Shown here piece after piece: positions 17,564 through 27,885 of a DNA stretch of 64,000 nt (positions are counted from its first letter, which is position 1; the number at the start of each line of letters is the position of its first letter). Origin of the DNA: Neptuniibacter sp. CAU 1671 (GTDB lineage: Bacteria; Pseudomonadota; Gammaproteobacteria; Pseudomonadales; Balneatricaceae). Under the pieces are notes generated by a model. That model made no database searches. It saw only the letters and a list, made by a program, of their open reading frames with translations, and had not been told where the DNA came from. The stretch is taken from positions 222,433-286,432 of the forward strand of contig NZ_JARHUE010000004.1 of the NCBI RefSeq assembly GCF_029222905.1, written 5' to 3'. The translations under genes and the position numbers were made by a program.

Positions 17564-18910
17564 TTAAGCCGGTGCATTCGGCAGATCACGCATCAAAAGC
17601 GCGAAATCCGGCACCTGCTCAAACGCCATTGGAATCTTCACACGGTGGCCCGAACCAGGCGCCACATCGGTGAGCTGACCTTTTTTATCCAACAAAGTAT
17701 CCAGTCTGAATTTCTGATTTCCCATCGGGGTCATCAGCTCCAGCGTATCACCACACATAAAGCGGTTTTTAACATCGATCTCGAGCATCCCTGCCGCCGT
17801 GTCGTAACCCAGCACTTCACCGACAAACTGCTGATGTACGCCCACTGAGTTACCAGTTTCATAGTTCTGGTACTCGTCGTGCACATGGCGACGGTAAAAA
17901 CCCTCCGTGTACCCGCGACTGGCCAGGTTTTCCAGCTCGTCCATCAGTTTCATATCAAAGGGTTTTCCCGCCACGGCATCATCAATCGCTTTACGATAGG
18001 TCTGTGCGGTGCGGGCAACGTAATAGTGGGACTTTGTGCGGCCTTCAATCTTTAATGAACTTACTCCCATGGCCGCCAGCCGGTGGACATGCTGAATCGC
18101 CCGCAAATCTTTGGAATTCATGATGTAGGTGCCGTGTTCATCTTCAAACGCAGGCATGTATTCGCCGGGACGGGTCTCTTCCTGTAACAGGAAAATACGA
18201 TCCGTTGGCTTACCTTCGCCCAGATCAGGCTGCACTTCAGCCTGTGGGTCAAACTGTTCAACCGCCACCACATCACCGGATTCATTCTGGGTTGCTTCGT
18301 GCGCATCGTACTTCCAGCGGCAGGTATTGGTGCAGGTGCCCTGGTTAGGATCCCGCTTATTGATATAACCCGACAACAGACAACGACCGGAATAGGCAAT
18401 GCACAACGCGCCATGCACAAACACTTCCAGCTCCATTTCAGGACAACGCTGACGAATCTCCTCAACCTCTTCCAGTGAAAGCTCACGTGACAGGATGACC
18501 CGTTCAATCCCCATCTGGTGCCAGAATTTAACCGCTGCCCAGTTCATGGTATTGGCCTGAACTGAGAGATGGATCGGCACATCCGGAAAATGCTCTTTTA
18601 CCATCCAGATCAAACCTGGATCCGACATGATCAGCGCATCCGGTCCCATCTCAATGACTGGCTTCAGGTCATCAATATAGGTGGTCAGCTTACTGTTATG
18701 AGGCAGAATATTGCTGGCCAGATAGAATTTTTTGCCCAGCTGATGTGCAATTGCGATCCCTTCGCCGAGATTCTCCATATTGAAATCATTATTACGCACA
18801 CGCAGGCTGTAGCGTGGCTGACCTGCGTAAACGGCATCAGCGCCGTACGCAAAGGCATATTTCATGTTTTTCAACGTCCCGGCAGGGGACAGCAATTCAG
18901 GGGTTTGCAT
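17564..18910 (-). CDS. trhP: tRNA 5-hydroxyuridine modification protein, U32 family
   Basis: Predicted 448-residue peptidase-U32-family protein matching TrhP (YegQ), needed for prephenate-dependent hydroxylation of U34 in certain tRNAs. The N-terminal PELLSPAGTLKNMKYAFAYG and the U32 signature VFVHGALCIAYSGRC are seen, followed by further cysteines (GTCTNTC) that probably hold an iron-sulfur cluster. Length fits YegQ (453). It is upstream of the MenA-like gene by 25 bases and follows thpR closely (21 bases), so thpR-trhP-menA-like may be co-transcribed. Confidence 0.93.
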   Translation of the reverse strand: MQTPELLSPAGTLKNMKYAFAYGADAVYAGQPRYSLRVRNNDFNMENLGEGIAIAHQLGKKFYLASNILPHNSKLTTYIDDLKPVIEMGPDALIMSDPGLIWMVKEHFPDVPIHLSVQANTMNWAAVKFWHQMGIERVILSRELSLEEVEEIRQRCPEMELEVFVHGALCIAYSGRCLLSGYINKRDPNQGTCTNTCRWKYDAHEATQNESGDVVAVEQFDPQAEVQPDLGEGKPTDRIFLLQEETRPGEYMPAFEDEHGTYIMNSKDLRAIQHVHRLAAMGVSSLKIEGRTKSHYYVARTAQTYRKAIDDAVAGKPFDMKLMDELENLASRGYTEGFYRRHVHDEYQNYETGNSVGVHQQFVGEVLGYDTAAGMLEIDVKNRFMCGDTLELMTPMGNQKFRLDTLLDKKGQLTDVAPGSGHRVKIPMAFEQVPDFALLMRDLPNAPA

Positions 18911-18931
18911 CGGTAGTTGGCACCCAGGGGC

Positions 18932-19492
18932 TTAAATCATGGTTTGCAATGGCACTTCGAACAGCGGTGTATAAATCGAACCACCCTCTACGGGCCTGCT
19001 TTGCATCAAAACCACCGCATCCGCCAGGCTGTACATATCAATCGCCGGGAAAGCATCAGGTGGTTCAAAACTATTATCTCCGGACAGACGGCCCAGTGTG
19101 ATATGTGGCTTAAAGCCAATTTCTTTATAAGCGATACCCGCATCTTCGACCACCTGCACCATACCCAGATGCAGATTCAACAGTTCATCACTGAATTCAG
19201 GTATACCGGCCACCAGTGCCAGTCGCTGATTGACTCGATAATACTGGGTATCGTTTATGTGAACCTGAAAAGAACTGACATCTGCCAGCCTTTCTCGGGT
19301 TTTCTGCTCAAGCAGTGCGACCTGTTCAAGGGAGATATTCCCCAAAAAGCAGAGGGTCAGATGGTACCGGTCGGCATCAACCCAGCTCACTTCACCGTGC
19401 TGATCAAACTGACAAAGGGCATCTGCATGATCCGACAGCCAGCGAACAACCGCATCCGGCAAACGTAGTGCAAAAAATACCCTTAATTTCAT
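18932..19492 (-). CDS. thpR: RNA 2',3'-cyclic phosphodiesterase
   Basis: Predicted 186-residue 2H phosphoesterase of the ThpR/LigT family, opening 2',3'-cyclic ends of RNA and historically known as 2'-5' RNA ligase. The paired HxTL motifs are at H44 (HLTLCFLG) and H130 (HITLGRL), the expected spacing for the bilobal fold. It is closely followed by trhP, another RNA-related gene. Start at 19492 gives the family's MKLRVFFAL opening. Confidence 0.94.
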   Translation of the reverse strand: MKLRVFFALRLPDAVVRWLSDHADALCQFDQHGEVSWVDADRYHLTLCFLGNISLEQVALLEQKTRERLADVSSFQVHINDTQYYRVNQRLALVAGIPEFSDELLNLHLGMVQVVEDAGIAYKEIGFKPHITLGRLSGDNSFEPPDAFPAIDMYSLADAVVLMQSRPVEGGSIYTPLFEVPLQTMI

Positions 19493-19623
19493 TACGCAGG
19501 TAATGCCCCTGAACTGATCTGAACGGATATTTTGCCTTCAGCGGTGGACTGAGGCAAATAGGAAAAGGTCGCACTGCGGCATAAATTCAAAGCCACAGCT
19601 ACAACCTTAATAAAAACAGCTAA

Positions 19624-20529
19624 TTAGCGAGACTCAATTGCAAGTTGCAATGTATTGAGTTTCTGTTTGACCTGAAGCAACTCCTGATTCAGCTGCTGAC
19701 GGGTAGAGTCAAATGCCCGGACCGACTGTTCATTAAGCCTTAAGCGGCGCTCCAGTTCAGCGATAGTCGCTTTATCAGCCCCGTCAGGTTTATTTGCCAA
19801 CTGTTTCTGCCCGGATTTGAGCTGATCAATCTGCTCTTGCAGTAGTTCTGTGGTTGCTGCCAGTTGCGTTTCAAGCCGGGCCACCAGCTGGGCTACTTCA
19901 GCTTGTTTATCCGTCATCTGTTTTTGCAAGGCTGTTTGCTGTTTTTTCAGCTCAGGCAATGTTTTTAGCTGATCAGAATACCCTGCCACCTGAGTCTGAA
20001 CGCCCTGCAGACCTTTATCCTGTTTCGCCAGCTGATCAGTAATTTTTTTCAGCTGGGTGTCCTGGGCCGCGAGGGTTTTGTCATGTTCATCCAGCTTAGG
20101 CGCATTCTTTTGATGCGCCAGGGTCCAGAGCTTGGCAATTTCAGAATCATAGAGTTTGGTCTTTTCTGCATGCGCTGCTTCCAGTTTCTGCAGGCGCTGG
20201 GTCAGCGTCTGGCCCGATGCCTCAGCCCCCTGCTCTGCTGATTTAAGCAGTTCACGCAACTCAATGATCTGCTGCTGAGCCTGAGCAAAGGTCACTTCAC
20301 GTTGCTGTTGCTGCTGATAAAGCCCAAAACCGACATACCCCAGCCCGGTCACCGAGCCAACCAGAATCACCAGCACCAGGGTTGTGAACCAGCCAGGACC
20401 GCTTCGACCAGCCGCGTGAGTGTGCGAATTCCGAAGCTGGCCGTAGTCAGCACGTGCACTAAAGTCATTCCGGTCCGTTTCTGCCGGCCCCAGGTCGGGC
20501 ACATTCAGATCATCATCCTGTCGGTTCAT
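19624..20529 (-). CDS. Single-pass membrane coiled-coil protein
   Basis: Predicted 301-residue protein of unknown function. A charged N-terminus of about 47 residues is followed by one membrane segment (about 48-68, WFTTLVLVILVGSVTGLGYVG) and then a long Gln/Lys/Leu-rich coiled coil to the C-terminus (about 70-300). The ATG at 20529 has GGAAG five bases before it; the TTG at 20562 is less likely. Topology suggests a C-terminal periplasmic rod. It stands between thpR and groEL without clear operon partners. Confidence 0.75.
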   Translation of the reverse strand: MNRQDDDLNVPDLGPAETDRNDFSARADYGQLRNSHTHAAGRSGPGWFTTLVLVILVGSVTGLGYVGFGLYQQQQQREVTFAQAQQQIIELRELLKSAEQGAEASGQTLTQRLQKLEAAHAEKTKLYDSEIAKLWTLAHQKNAPKLDEHDKTLAAQDTQLKKITDQLAKQDKGLQGVQTQVAGYSDQLKTLPELKKQQTALQKQMTDKQAEVAQLVARLETQLAATTELLQEQIDQLKSGQKQLANKPDGADKATIAELERRLRLNEQSVRAFDSTRQQLNQELLQVKQKLNTLQLAIESR

Positions 20530-20616
20530 CACAGCTTCCAAATTCGCAAAAAAATCAGCCAAACACTACCAGTTTTAGGGGTTCGACAAAAGAGGCCGAC
20601 GGAATCGACCAGGTAT

Positions 20617-20644
20617 AAAAAAACCCCGCCGAAGCGAGGTTTTT
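20617..20644 (-). terminator. Terminator of groESL
   Basis: Read leftward, AAACCTCGC pairs with GCGGGGTTT (one wobble) around a short TTCG-type loop, followed by a T-run. It lies just after the groEL stop. Confidence 0.85.
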
Positions 20645-20661
20645 CCAAAGACGGAGCAGGC

Positions 20662-22320
<1,659 letters not shown>

Positions 22321-22356
22321 TCAAATTCGTTTCACGGTTCAGGGAAATGCTTCGAA

Positions 22357-22644
22357 TCAGCTTTCCAGTACAGCGTAGATTTCACCTTCGCTCAGAATCA
22401 GCAGCTCTTCACCATCGATTTTGACGGTGTTTGCATAGCCACCAAACAGCACGGTATCACCCACGCTGACAGACATTGGCTTCAGTTCACCGTTATTCAG
22501 CAGACGGCCTTCGCCAACCGCGATAATTTTGCCCTGGTTCGGTTTTTCCTGTGCGGAACCCGGCAGCACAATACCGCTGGCAGTGGTAGCTTCTTCCTCG
22601 TTACGACGGATAACAACACGGTCGTGAAGCGGACGAATTTTCAT
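22357..22644 (-). CDS. groES: Co-chaperonin GroES, 10 kDa
   Basis: Predicted 95-residue GroES, the heptameric lid of GroEL. It has [17 protein letters not shown] at the start, the mobile-loop [15 protein letters not shown] and the [11 protein letters not shown] roof region. A good GGAGAA ribosome-binding site precedes it. First gene of the groESL operon; the leader carries a sigma-32-type promoter about 110 bases upstream. Confidence 0.99.
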   Translation of the reverse strand: MKIRPLHDRVVIRRNEEEATTASGIVLPGSAQEKPNQGKIIAVGEGRLLNNGELKPMSVSVGDTVLFGGYANTVKIDGEELLILSEGEIYAVLES

Positions 22645-22746
22645 CTGTTTTTTCTCCTGATCTTCTGATCAAAAACAACATGTTTTTTGTTTGAGGCAGG
22701 CACATTAAGACATCAGCTGATGACTAAATTGCCCGTTGGCTAGCTA

Positions 22747-22774
22747 GATTGGGGCGCAAAAAAGCATTTCAATG
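22747..22774 (-). promoter_or_regulatory. Sigma-32-like heat-shock promoter of groESL
   Basis: Read leftward, CATTGAAA (compare CTTGAAA) is followed after 12 bases by CCCCAATC (compare CCCCATnT). Spacing and both boxes fit RpoH promoters, in the expected place before groES. Confidence 0.75.
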
Positions 22775-22820
22775 GCACGCCTGAAAAAATTTTATTTGTC
22801 TTTATTCAGTGTGTCCGGCG

Positions 22821-23297
22821 TCAGTCCTTACGTTCGTATTCGCCTTCAATGACATCCCCCTGATGGCCATTACGGCGTGAATGAGGTGATTTAGAATGTC
22901 CATGTGGTGCGCCATGCGAATACTGCGTCGAAGAGGACATGGCGACCACTGTAAACCGTTTCATCAGTTGTGCAGCCAGCCACTTTCGACTCTGGGGCAA
23001 CAAACAACTAAAACCAATCAAATCAGTAACAAACCCGGGTGTTACCAGTAAAGCGCCCCCTACAGCCAGGGCAATGCCTTCAACCATCTCCTGGCCCGGA
23101 ATCTCTCCAGCCTGAGCTCGTTGCTGGGCACGACTGAGCGTTGCCAGACTCTGATAACGCAGCATATTTACGCCAATAAACGCAGACAGTAACACCAGTC
23201 CCACCGTGTTCCAGGTGCCAATCACCTGACCCACCTGAATCAGCAAAGTAATTTCAACAATGGGCATCACAATAAACAGAAGAAATAGAAACCGCAT
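22821..23297 (-). CDS. fxsA: FxsA family membrane protein
   Basis: Predicted 158-residue cytoplasmic membrane protein of the FxsA family; E. coli FxsA affects F-plasmid exclusion of phage T7 when overproduced. Two hydrophobic stretches are clear: residues 2-25 with PIVEITLLIQVG, and about 70-95 with GGALLVTPGFVTDLIGF. The C-terminus is His/Ser-rich and soluble. The ATG at 23297 follows GAGGA; the TTG at 23300 is adjacent and less likely. The groESL-fxsA neighbourhood is common in gammaproteobacteria. Confidence 0.92.
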   Translation of the reverse strand: MRFLFLLFIVMPIVEITLLIQVGQVIGTWNTVGLVLLSAFIGVNMLRYQSLATLSRAQQRAQAGEIPGQEMVEGIALAVGGALLVTPGFVTDLIGFSCLLPQSRKWLAAQLMKRFTVVAMSSSTQYSHGAPHGHSKSPHSRRNGHQGDVIEGEYERKD

Positions 23298-23704
23298 CAA
23301 ATCCTCGGCAGTTGGGTCAACTTAATCAGTGTGTAGGGTATAGATTGGCGCAAAGGCCTTAAATTCAACTTAACAACTGGGTTTTTCGATAAAACAAGCG
23401 ACTCAGTGTACGCCAAAGCATCAGTCTTCGCCCTCTTTTCGTGTTATGCAACCTTAGCTTTGAGCACACCCCCAATGGGCTTATAAAAATACTGCATTGC
23501 AGTCATGAAACAAAAAATAATTGGTATTTCAGTGATTTAGCAACTGCAAAATAAAATCACCCCTACAACTTTTTACCGTCCTGCAAATCCATATTTTCTG
23601 AAGCATTGTTCAAGTTATGGACATTTTTGCGAAAGCAAGCTACCTTGATCGCCTGCACAATGGCGCAATGCACAAAAAGACAATCGAAGTTAGGGTAATC
23701 CGCA
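23298..23704. other. Intergenic region fxsA/SDR
   Basis: About 400 AT-richer bases between divergent genes, without a convincing ORF. It must hold promoters for both. I see no clear sigma-70 pair, terminator or long repeat; a TTGATC at 23655-23660 lacks a good -10. A long leader or regulatory RNA is possible but unproved. Confidence 0.5.
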
Positions 23705-24472
23705 ATGGAACTTAAAGATAAAGTAATTGTTGTTACTGGCGGTGGTCGTGGCCTTGGTCGTGCCATGGCTCTGGATCTGGCTGCTAAAGGCGCAAAACTG
23801 GCGCTGGCTGACCTGAGCCAGGAAGATTTGGATGCAACCGCAGCGATGTGCGCTGAAAAAGGCGTAGAAGCACGTGGTTACATCTGTAACGTCGCTAAAG
23901 AAGAAGACGTAGTTAAACTGTTTGACGACGTTGTTGCCGATTTCGGCGCAGTTCACGGTCTGGTAAACAATGCTGGTATTACCCGCGACGGTCTGTTTAT
24001 GAAAGTCGATCGTGAAACCGGTAAAGTGGCTGCCAAAATGACCATGGATCAGTGGAATCTGGTCATGGACGTTAACCTGACTGGCACCTTCCTGTGTGCC
24101 CGTGAAGCTGTGGCTAAAATGATTGATCTGGGCATCCCAGGCTGTATCATCAACATCTCTTCTATCTCTCGCTCCGGTAACATGGGCCAGACTAACTACA
24201 CTGCTACTAAAGCTGCTGTAGAAGCCATGGCAGTTACCTGGTCTAAAGAGCTGTCCCGCTACGGTATCCGTGCTGCGTCCATCGCACCGGGTTACATCGG
24301 TACTGAGATGGTTATGAGCATGAAACCTGAAGCACTGGAAAAAATCGCTGCAGGTATCCCGGCTAAGCGTCTGGGTAAACCAGAAGAGATCGCTTCTACT
24401 GTTGCGTTCATTCTGGAAAACGACTACATCTCTGGTCGTTGTTTCGAAGTAGACGGTGGCCTGCGTATCTAA
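23705..24472 (+). CDS. FabG-like SDR oxidoreductase
   Basis: Predicted 255-residue short-chain dehydrogenase, likely 3-oxoacyl-ACP/acetoacetyl-CoA reductase-like. The nucleotide loop TGGGRGLG is at 11-18, NNAG at 88-91, and the catalytic Ser152-153/Tyr165/Lys169 set is intact (INISSISR, YTATK). Codon choice is strongly restricted (mainly CGT, GGT, CTG, AAA), like groEL, so it is probably abundant. It has its own terminator and no operon partner. Substrate is not known; it lacks the acyl-carrier neighbours of the true fabG locus. Confidence 0.88.
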   Translation: MELKDKVIVVTGGGRGLGRAMALDLAAKGAKLALADLSQEDLDATAAMCAEKGVEARGYICNVAKEEDVVKLFDDVVADFGAVHGLVNNAGITRDGLFMKVDRETGKVAAKMTMDQWNLVMDVNLTGTFLCAREAVAKMIDLGIPGCIINISSISRSGNMGQTNYTATKAAVEAMAVTWSKELSRYGIRAASIAPGYIGTEMVMSMKPEALEKIAAGIPAKRLGKPEEIASTVAFILENDYISGRCFEVDGGLRI

Positions 24473-24486
24473 TCGCTGACTCACTG

Positions 24487-24519
24487 AAAAAAAGCCACGG
24501 CTCCGGTCGTGGCTTTTTT
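24487..24519 (+). terminator. Terminator after the SDR gene
   Basis: An A-run and GCCACG pair with CGTGGC plus a T-run around a GCTCCGGT loop, 15 bases after the stop. It could work in both directions. Confidence 0.9.
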
Positions 24520-24542
24520 GTTTTCAGCCCTATTGGCAACCG

Positions 24543-24755
24543 TTATGAGATGCAGTCATAGAGGAAAAGATCTCTCACCAACGCCTGTTGATTAGTGCTT
24601 TTGTCCTCAAGTTCCTGTCGCGTTATATCGCCCTGCTCCAGTAACCCTTTCAGACGCTGGTTGCGCCACTCCATCACCACCACACCCGACTGACAATCAA
24701 TAATGCGCAGGTAGGGGTCACTACGTTCAAGCCAGGCATCAATCTGATAAGTCAT
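24543..24755 (-). CDS. Small conserved protein beside ampG
   Basis: Predicted 70-residue acidic protein (YQIDAWLERSDPYLRI start, ELEDKSTNQQALVRDLFLYDC end). Similar small ORFs occur near ampG in Pseudomonas-type genomes; no function is known to me. GAGGGA before the ATG supports real translation. It lies 75 bases downstream of the ampG start region but ends before the SDR terminator, on the ampG strand. Confidence 0.65.
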   Translation of the reverse strand: MTYQIDAWLERSDPYLRIIDCQSGVVVMEWRNQRLKGLLEQGDITRQELEDKSTNQQALVRDLFLYDCIS

Positions 24756-24830
24756 TCTGAATCCCTCACAGGTTTATACCCACTCAGAATAACTGATTTA
24801 TATGTAAATTTAAATACGAATCATTATCAT

Positions 24831-26357
24831 TTAATGATCTTGTTTAATCAGTCGCTTCCCTGCCAGCACGACCAACACCAGAACGGGCAAGCCCAGGAGG
24901 GTTGTAATAACAAAAAACTGATTGTAGCCAAGACTATCCACCATACTGCCGGAATACCCTGCCAGTAATTTTGGCAGCAAGGTCATGACCGAACTAAAGA
25001 TCGCATACTGCATGGCTGAAAAGGAAACATTAGTCAGGCCGGACAAAAATGCTACAAATGCCGCTCCTGCCAAACCGGCGCAGAGGTTATCTGCTGCTAC
25101 CACCAGGTACATCAGCCAAAGTTCAGGTACAGCCGCAAGCCATAGAAACATCAGATTTGTGAGCGCAGCCAGTAACGCACCTGTAAACAGGATACGCAAG
25201 ACGCCAAAGCGCATGGAGAGCACCCCACCCAAAAAACCACCTACAATCGCCATCACCACGCCGAAGGTTTTAACCGCAAGGGCAATCTGCTCTTTACTGA
25301 AACCTATGTCGGCATAAAACACATTGGAAATCACACCCAGAATGATGTCAGAAATGCGGTACGTACCCACAAGCAGCAGCAATAAAACAGCCGTTTTCAG
25401 ACCGTAGCGGGCAAAGAAATCTGCCACGGGGGCTTTGTAGGTTTCATCCAGCATCTGCTGCTCTACCACGCCCAGCAAAATACAACTTTTCGCAACCAGC
25501 AAAGCCACTGCGATTGCCAGAACCAGCCGTACAACCTCCAACAAAAAACCCAATAGAGGATCTGCAGCGAGCGTTTTAAGGGATTGAATAACATCACCGC
25601 TCAGGTAAAAGCAGGTGGCAAACGCAATGACTGCAATTACAAATACCCCTAAAAAGCGCAAATACGTGACTGCACGGTGATTGTAAGGACGCTGCTGACT
25701 GGTTTCAGGTTCAGCAATAACCAGCGTTGTCAGTACACCTAACAACATGGTCATGGCTATCAGCCAGTAGGTTTTCTGCCAGGCTGAATACACATAATTC
25801 TCCATCGTGCTGCCAAAACCCGCGGCCAGATAGAGTGCACCAGCGCCGGCAATTACCATGGCAACCCGATAACCCGCAATATACGCCGAGGACAGCAAAC
25901 TCTGCAGGCGTAGCGATGCCGCTTCAATACGATAGGCATCGATAACGATATCCTGTGTTGCCGAAGAGAACCCCAGTGCAACAGCAGCAATCGCCATGAT
26001 CGCCAATGAACCGGTTTGCGGATCGGTATTGGCCATGCTGACAATAGACAGAATGATTGCCAGCTGAGATAGCAACAGCCAACCACGACGGCGACCCAGC
26101 CAGCGTGTCAGTAGAGGCAGAGGCAGCTGATCAACCAACGGTGCCCAGACAAACTTGAATGAATAACCCAGTGCTGCCCAGCTGAAAAACGTAATGGAAG
26201 CCCGTTCTACACCGGCTTCCAGCAACCATAGCGATAAAGAAGAGAAGATAAGCAGGATGGGAATACCTGCTGAAAAACCAAGAAAGAGCATGCCGACCAC
26301 ACGAGGGTGGAGCATAGCCTCAAGGGCTTCCCGCCAGCTCACCTGAGGCTGAGTCAT
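24831..26357 (-). CDS. ampG: AmpG family muropeptide permease
   Basis: Predicted 508-residue major-facilitator protein importing anhydro-muropeptides for cell-wall recycling. The N-terminus has the AmpG pattern MLFLGFSAGIPILLIFSSLS, followed by FKFVWAPLVDQ, the LGRRRGW loop and SATQDIVIDAYRIE. About 12-14 membrane segments span the length. AmpG also governs AmpC induction where AmpR is present; no ampC/ampR is here. yajQ starts upstream by 34 bases on the same strand, so they may be co-transcribed. Confidence 0.94.
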   Translation of the reverse strand: MTQPQVSWREALEAMLHPRVVGMLFLGFSAGIPILLIFSSLSLWLLEAGVERASITFFSWAALGYSFKFVWAPLVDQLPLPLLTRWLGRRRGWLLLSQLAIILSIVSMANTDPQTGSLAIMAIAAVALGFSSATQDIVIDAYRIEAASLRLQSLLSSAYIAGYRVAMVIAGAGALYLAAGFGSTMENYVYSAWQKTYWLIAMTMLLGVLTTLVIAEPETSQQRPYNHRAVTYLRFLGVFVIAVIAFATCFYLSGDVIQSLKTLAADPLLGFLLEVVRLVLAIAVALLVAKSCILLGVVEQQMLDETYKAPVADFFARYGLKTAVLLLLLVGTYRISDIILGVISNVFYADIGFSKEQIALAVKTFGVVMAIVGGFLGGVLSMRFGVLRILFTGALLAALTNLMFLWLAAVPELWLMYLVVAADNLCAGLAGAAFVAFLSGLTNVSFSAMQYAIFSSVMTLLPKLLAGYSGSMVDSLGYNQFFVITTLLGLPVLVLVVLAGKRLIKQDH

Positions 26358-26390
26358 CTATTTAGTCCCTAGTGGATTCAAATCCCCGGA

Positions 26391-26873
26391 TCAGTCACGG
26401 AAATTATTAAACTGCAGTGGCAGTTCCAGATCAGCTTCACGCAGCATCGCCATCACCTGCTGCAGATCATCACGCTTTTTGCCTGTGACCCTCACCTGTT
26501 CTCCCTGAACCTGCGTCTGCACTTTGAGTTTGGCATCCTTGATCAGCTTGGTGATTTTTTTGCAGAGTGGCTGATCCAGCCCCTGTTTCATCACCACTTC
26601 CTGACGTGCACGCATATTGGCCTTTTCCGGATCTTTTACTTCCAGACAGCGGATATCAATTTTACGGCTGGTCAATTTGGTACGTAATACCTCCAGCATC
26701 TGCTGCAGCTGGAAATCAACTTCAGCGTAGAGCACGACAACGCCCTCATTCTGCTCAAAGCGGGCATCAATGCCCTTGAAGTCATACCGGTTCTGAATTT
26801 CTCGGTTTGCCTGGTCCACCGCATTGGAAACTTCATGCATGTCCAGTTCAGAAACGATATCAAATGAAGGCAT
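26391..26873 (-). CDS. yajQ: YajQ family nucleotide-binding protein
   Basis: Predicted 160-residue YajQ-family protein of tandem RRM-like folds that binds nucleotides, cyclic di-GMP in Xanthomonas and Pseudomonas. The typical PSFDIVSELDMHEVSNAVDQA opening, NRYDFKG and the C-terminal FNNFRD are present. A GGAG ribosome-binding site sits 8 bases before the ATG. Two GGDEF proteins lie farther along the window, but no direct link is shown. Confidence 0.95.
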   Translation of the reverse strand: MPSFDIVSELDMHEVSNAVDQANREIQNRYDFKGIDARFEQNEGVVVLYAEVDFQLQQMLEVLRTKLTSRKIDIRCLEVKDPEKANMRARQEVVMKQGLDQPLCKKITKLIKDAKLKVQTQVQGEQVRVTGKKRDDLQQVMAMLREADLELPLQFNNFRD

Positions 26874-26956
26874 TAGCTAATCTCCGTAGTTTTTTGCCGA
26901 TTCTAGCTGACCCGCAGCGCTATTTCACGTCACAATAGCGCTACTGAGGAGTGTAC

Positions 26957-27859
26957 ATGAAATCACATTGGTACATATTGGGTGCCGGCGCGATGGGTTG
27001 TCAGTGGGCAACAGCCCTGCTGGAAGGTGGCCACAGCGTAACTCTGATCCTGCACAGCGAGGCGCGACTGGCACGGCTTTCACAGCTGGGAGGCATTGTG
27101 CTGGAAGCAGATGGCCAAACCACACTCTGGCCGGTCGAGGGCCTGCTGGCTGAGAACTGCCCGGTGATTGAGCACCTGCTGGTCACAACTAAAGCTTATG
27201 ATGCGGTTTCTGCGGTCAGCAATATTCAGCACTGTCTGACCGCAGATGCACAGGTGATTCTGTTGCAAAATGGCATGGGCAGTCAGCAAGCGGTTCGGAC
27301 AAGGCTGGTTACTCAACCCGTCATGGCGGGCACCACCACCAATGGTGCCTGGCTGCGACAGCCTTTTCATGTTGTGCAGGCGGGACGGGGCAACACCGAA
27401 ATCGGTCTGTTAAATCCCGGGCAACACCCAACACAGGCACTGCCAAATACGCCCATGTTGTCAGTGCAGTGGCATGATGCAATTGAGGTCTCGCTCTGGC
27501 GAAAACTAGCGATCAACTGTGCAATCAATCCTCTGACCGCCGTCAATCATTGTCAAAATGGCCAACTGGTAGAGCAGCCCGAACTCTCCAAACAGTTGCA
27601 GCAGGTCTGTACTGAGATCACTCAGGTACTGGACAGTAAGGATTTGGACCTGTTTCCAGAGGGGTTATTCCGGGCAGCGGCATCGGTTGCACAACAAACA
27701 GGCCAAAACTACTCTTCCATGCTGCAGGATATCCAGAAGGGTCGACGCAGTGAAATTGATTTCATCACCGGCTATCTGCTGAACGAAGCCGAGAAACTGA
27801 AGTTAAGCCTGCCGCTTAACCAGTCTCTCTTTTCTGCCGTTAAAAACCTCGAACGTTAA
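26957..27859 (+). CDS. panE: 2-dehydropantoate 2-reductase
   Basis: Predicted 300-residue ketopantoate reductase family protein, NADPH-dependent, making pantoate for coenzyme A. The GAGAMG nucleotide loop is at residues 9-14, TTKAYD carries the catalytic lysine, and NCAINPLTAV plus a late GRRSEIDFITGYL match the family. GAGGAG precedes the ATG at 26957; the GTG at 26951 overlaps that site. Some family members reduce other 2-keto acids, so panE is likely but not certain. The adenosyltransferase gene follows after 26 bases. Confidence 0.88.
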   Translation: MKSHWYILGAGAMGCQWATALLEGGHSVTLILHSEARLARLSQLGGIVLEADGQTTLWPVEGLLAENCPVIEHLLVTTKAYDAVSAVSNIQHCLTADAQVILLQNGMGSQQAVRTRLVTQPVMAGTTTNGAWLRQPFHVVQAGRGNTEIGLLNPGQHPTQALPNTPMLSVQWHDAIEVSLWRKLAINCAINPLTAVNHCQNGQLVEQPELSKQLQQVCTEITQVLDSKDLDLFPEGLFRAAASVAQQTGQNYSSMLQDIQKGRRSEIDFITGYLLNEAEKLKLSLPLNQSLFSAVKNLER

Positions 27860-27885
27860 CCACCGGAATTTCAGGAAGATCAACC

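Noticed and set aside
23690-24484. A 264-codon leftward ORF opposite the SDR gene
   Set aside because: Mirror of a codon-optimised gene; Phe/His/Thr-rich and without a start signal.
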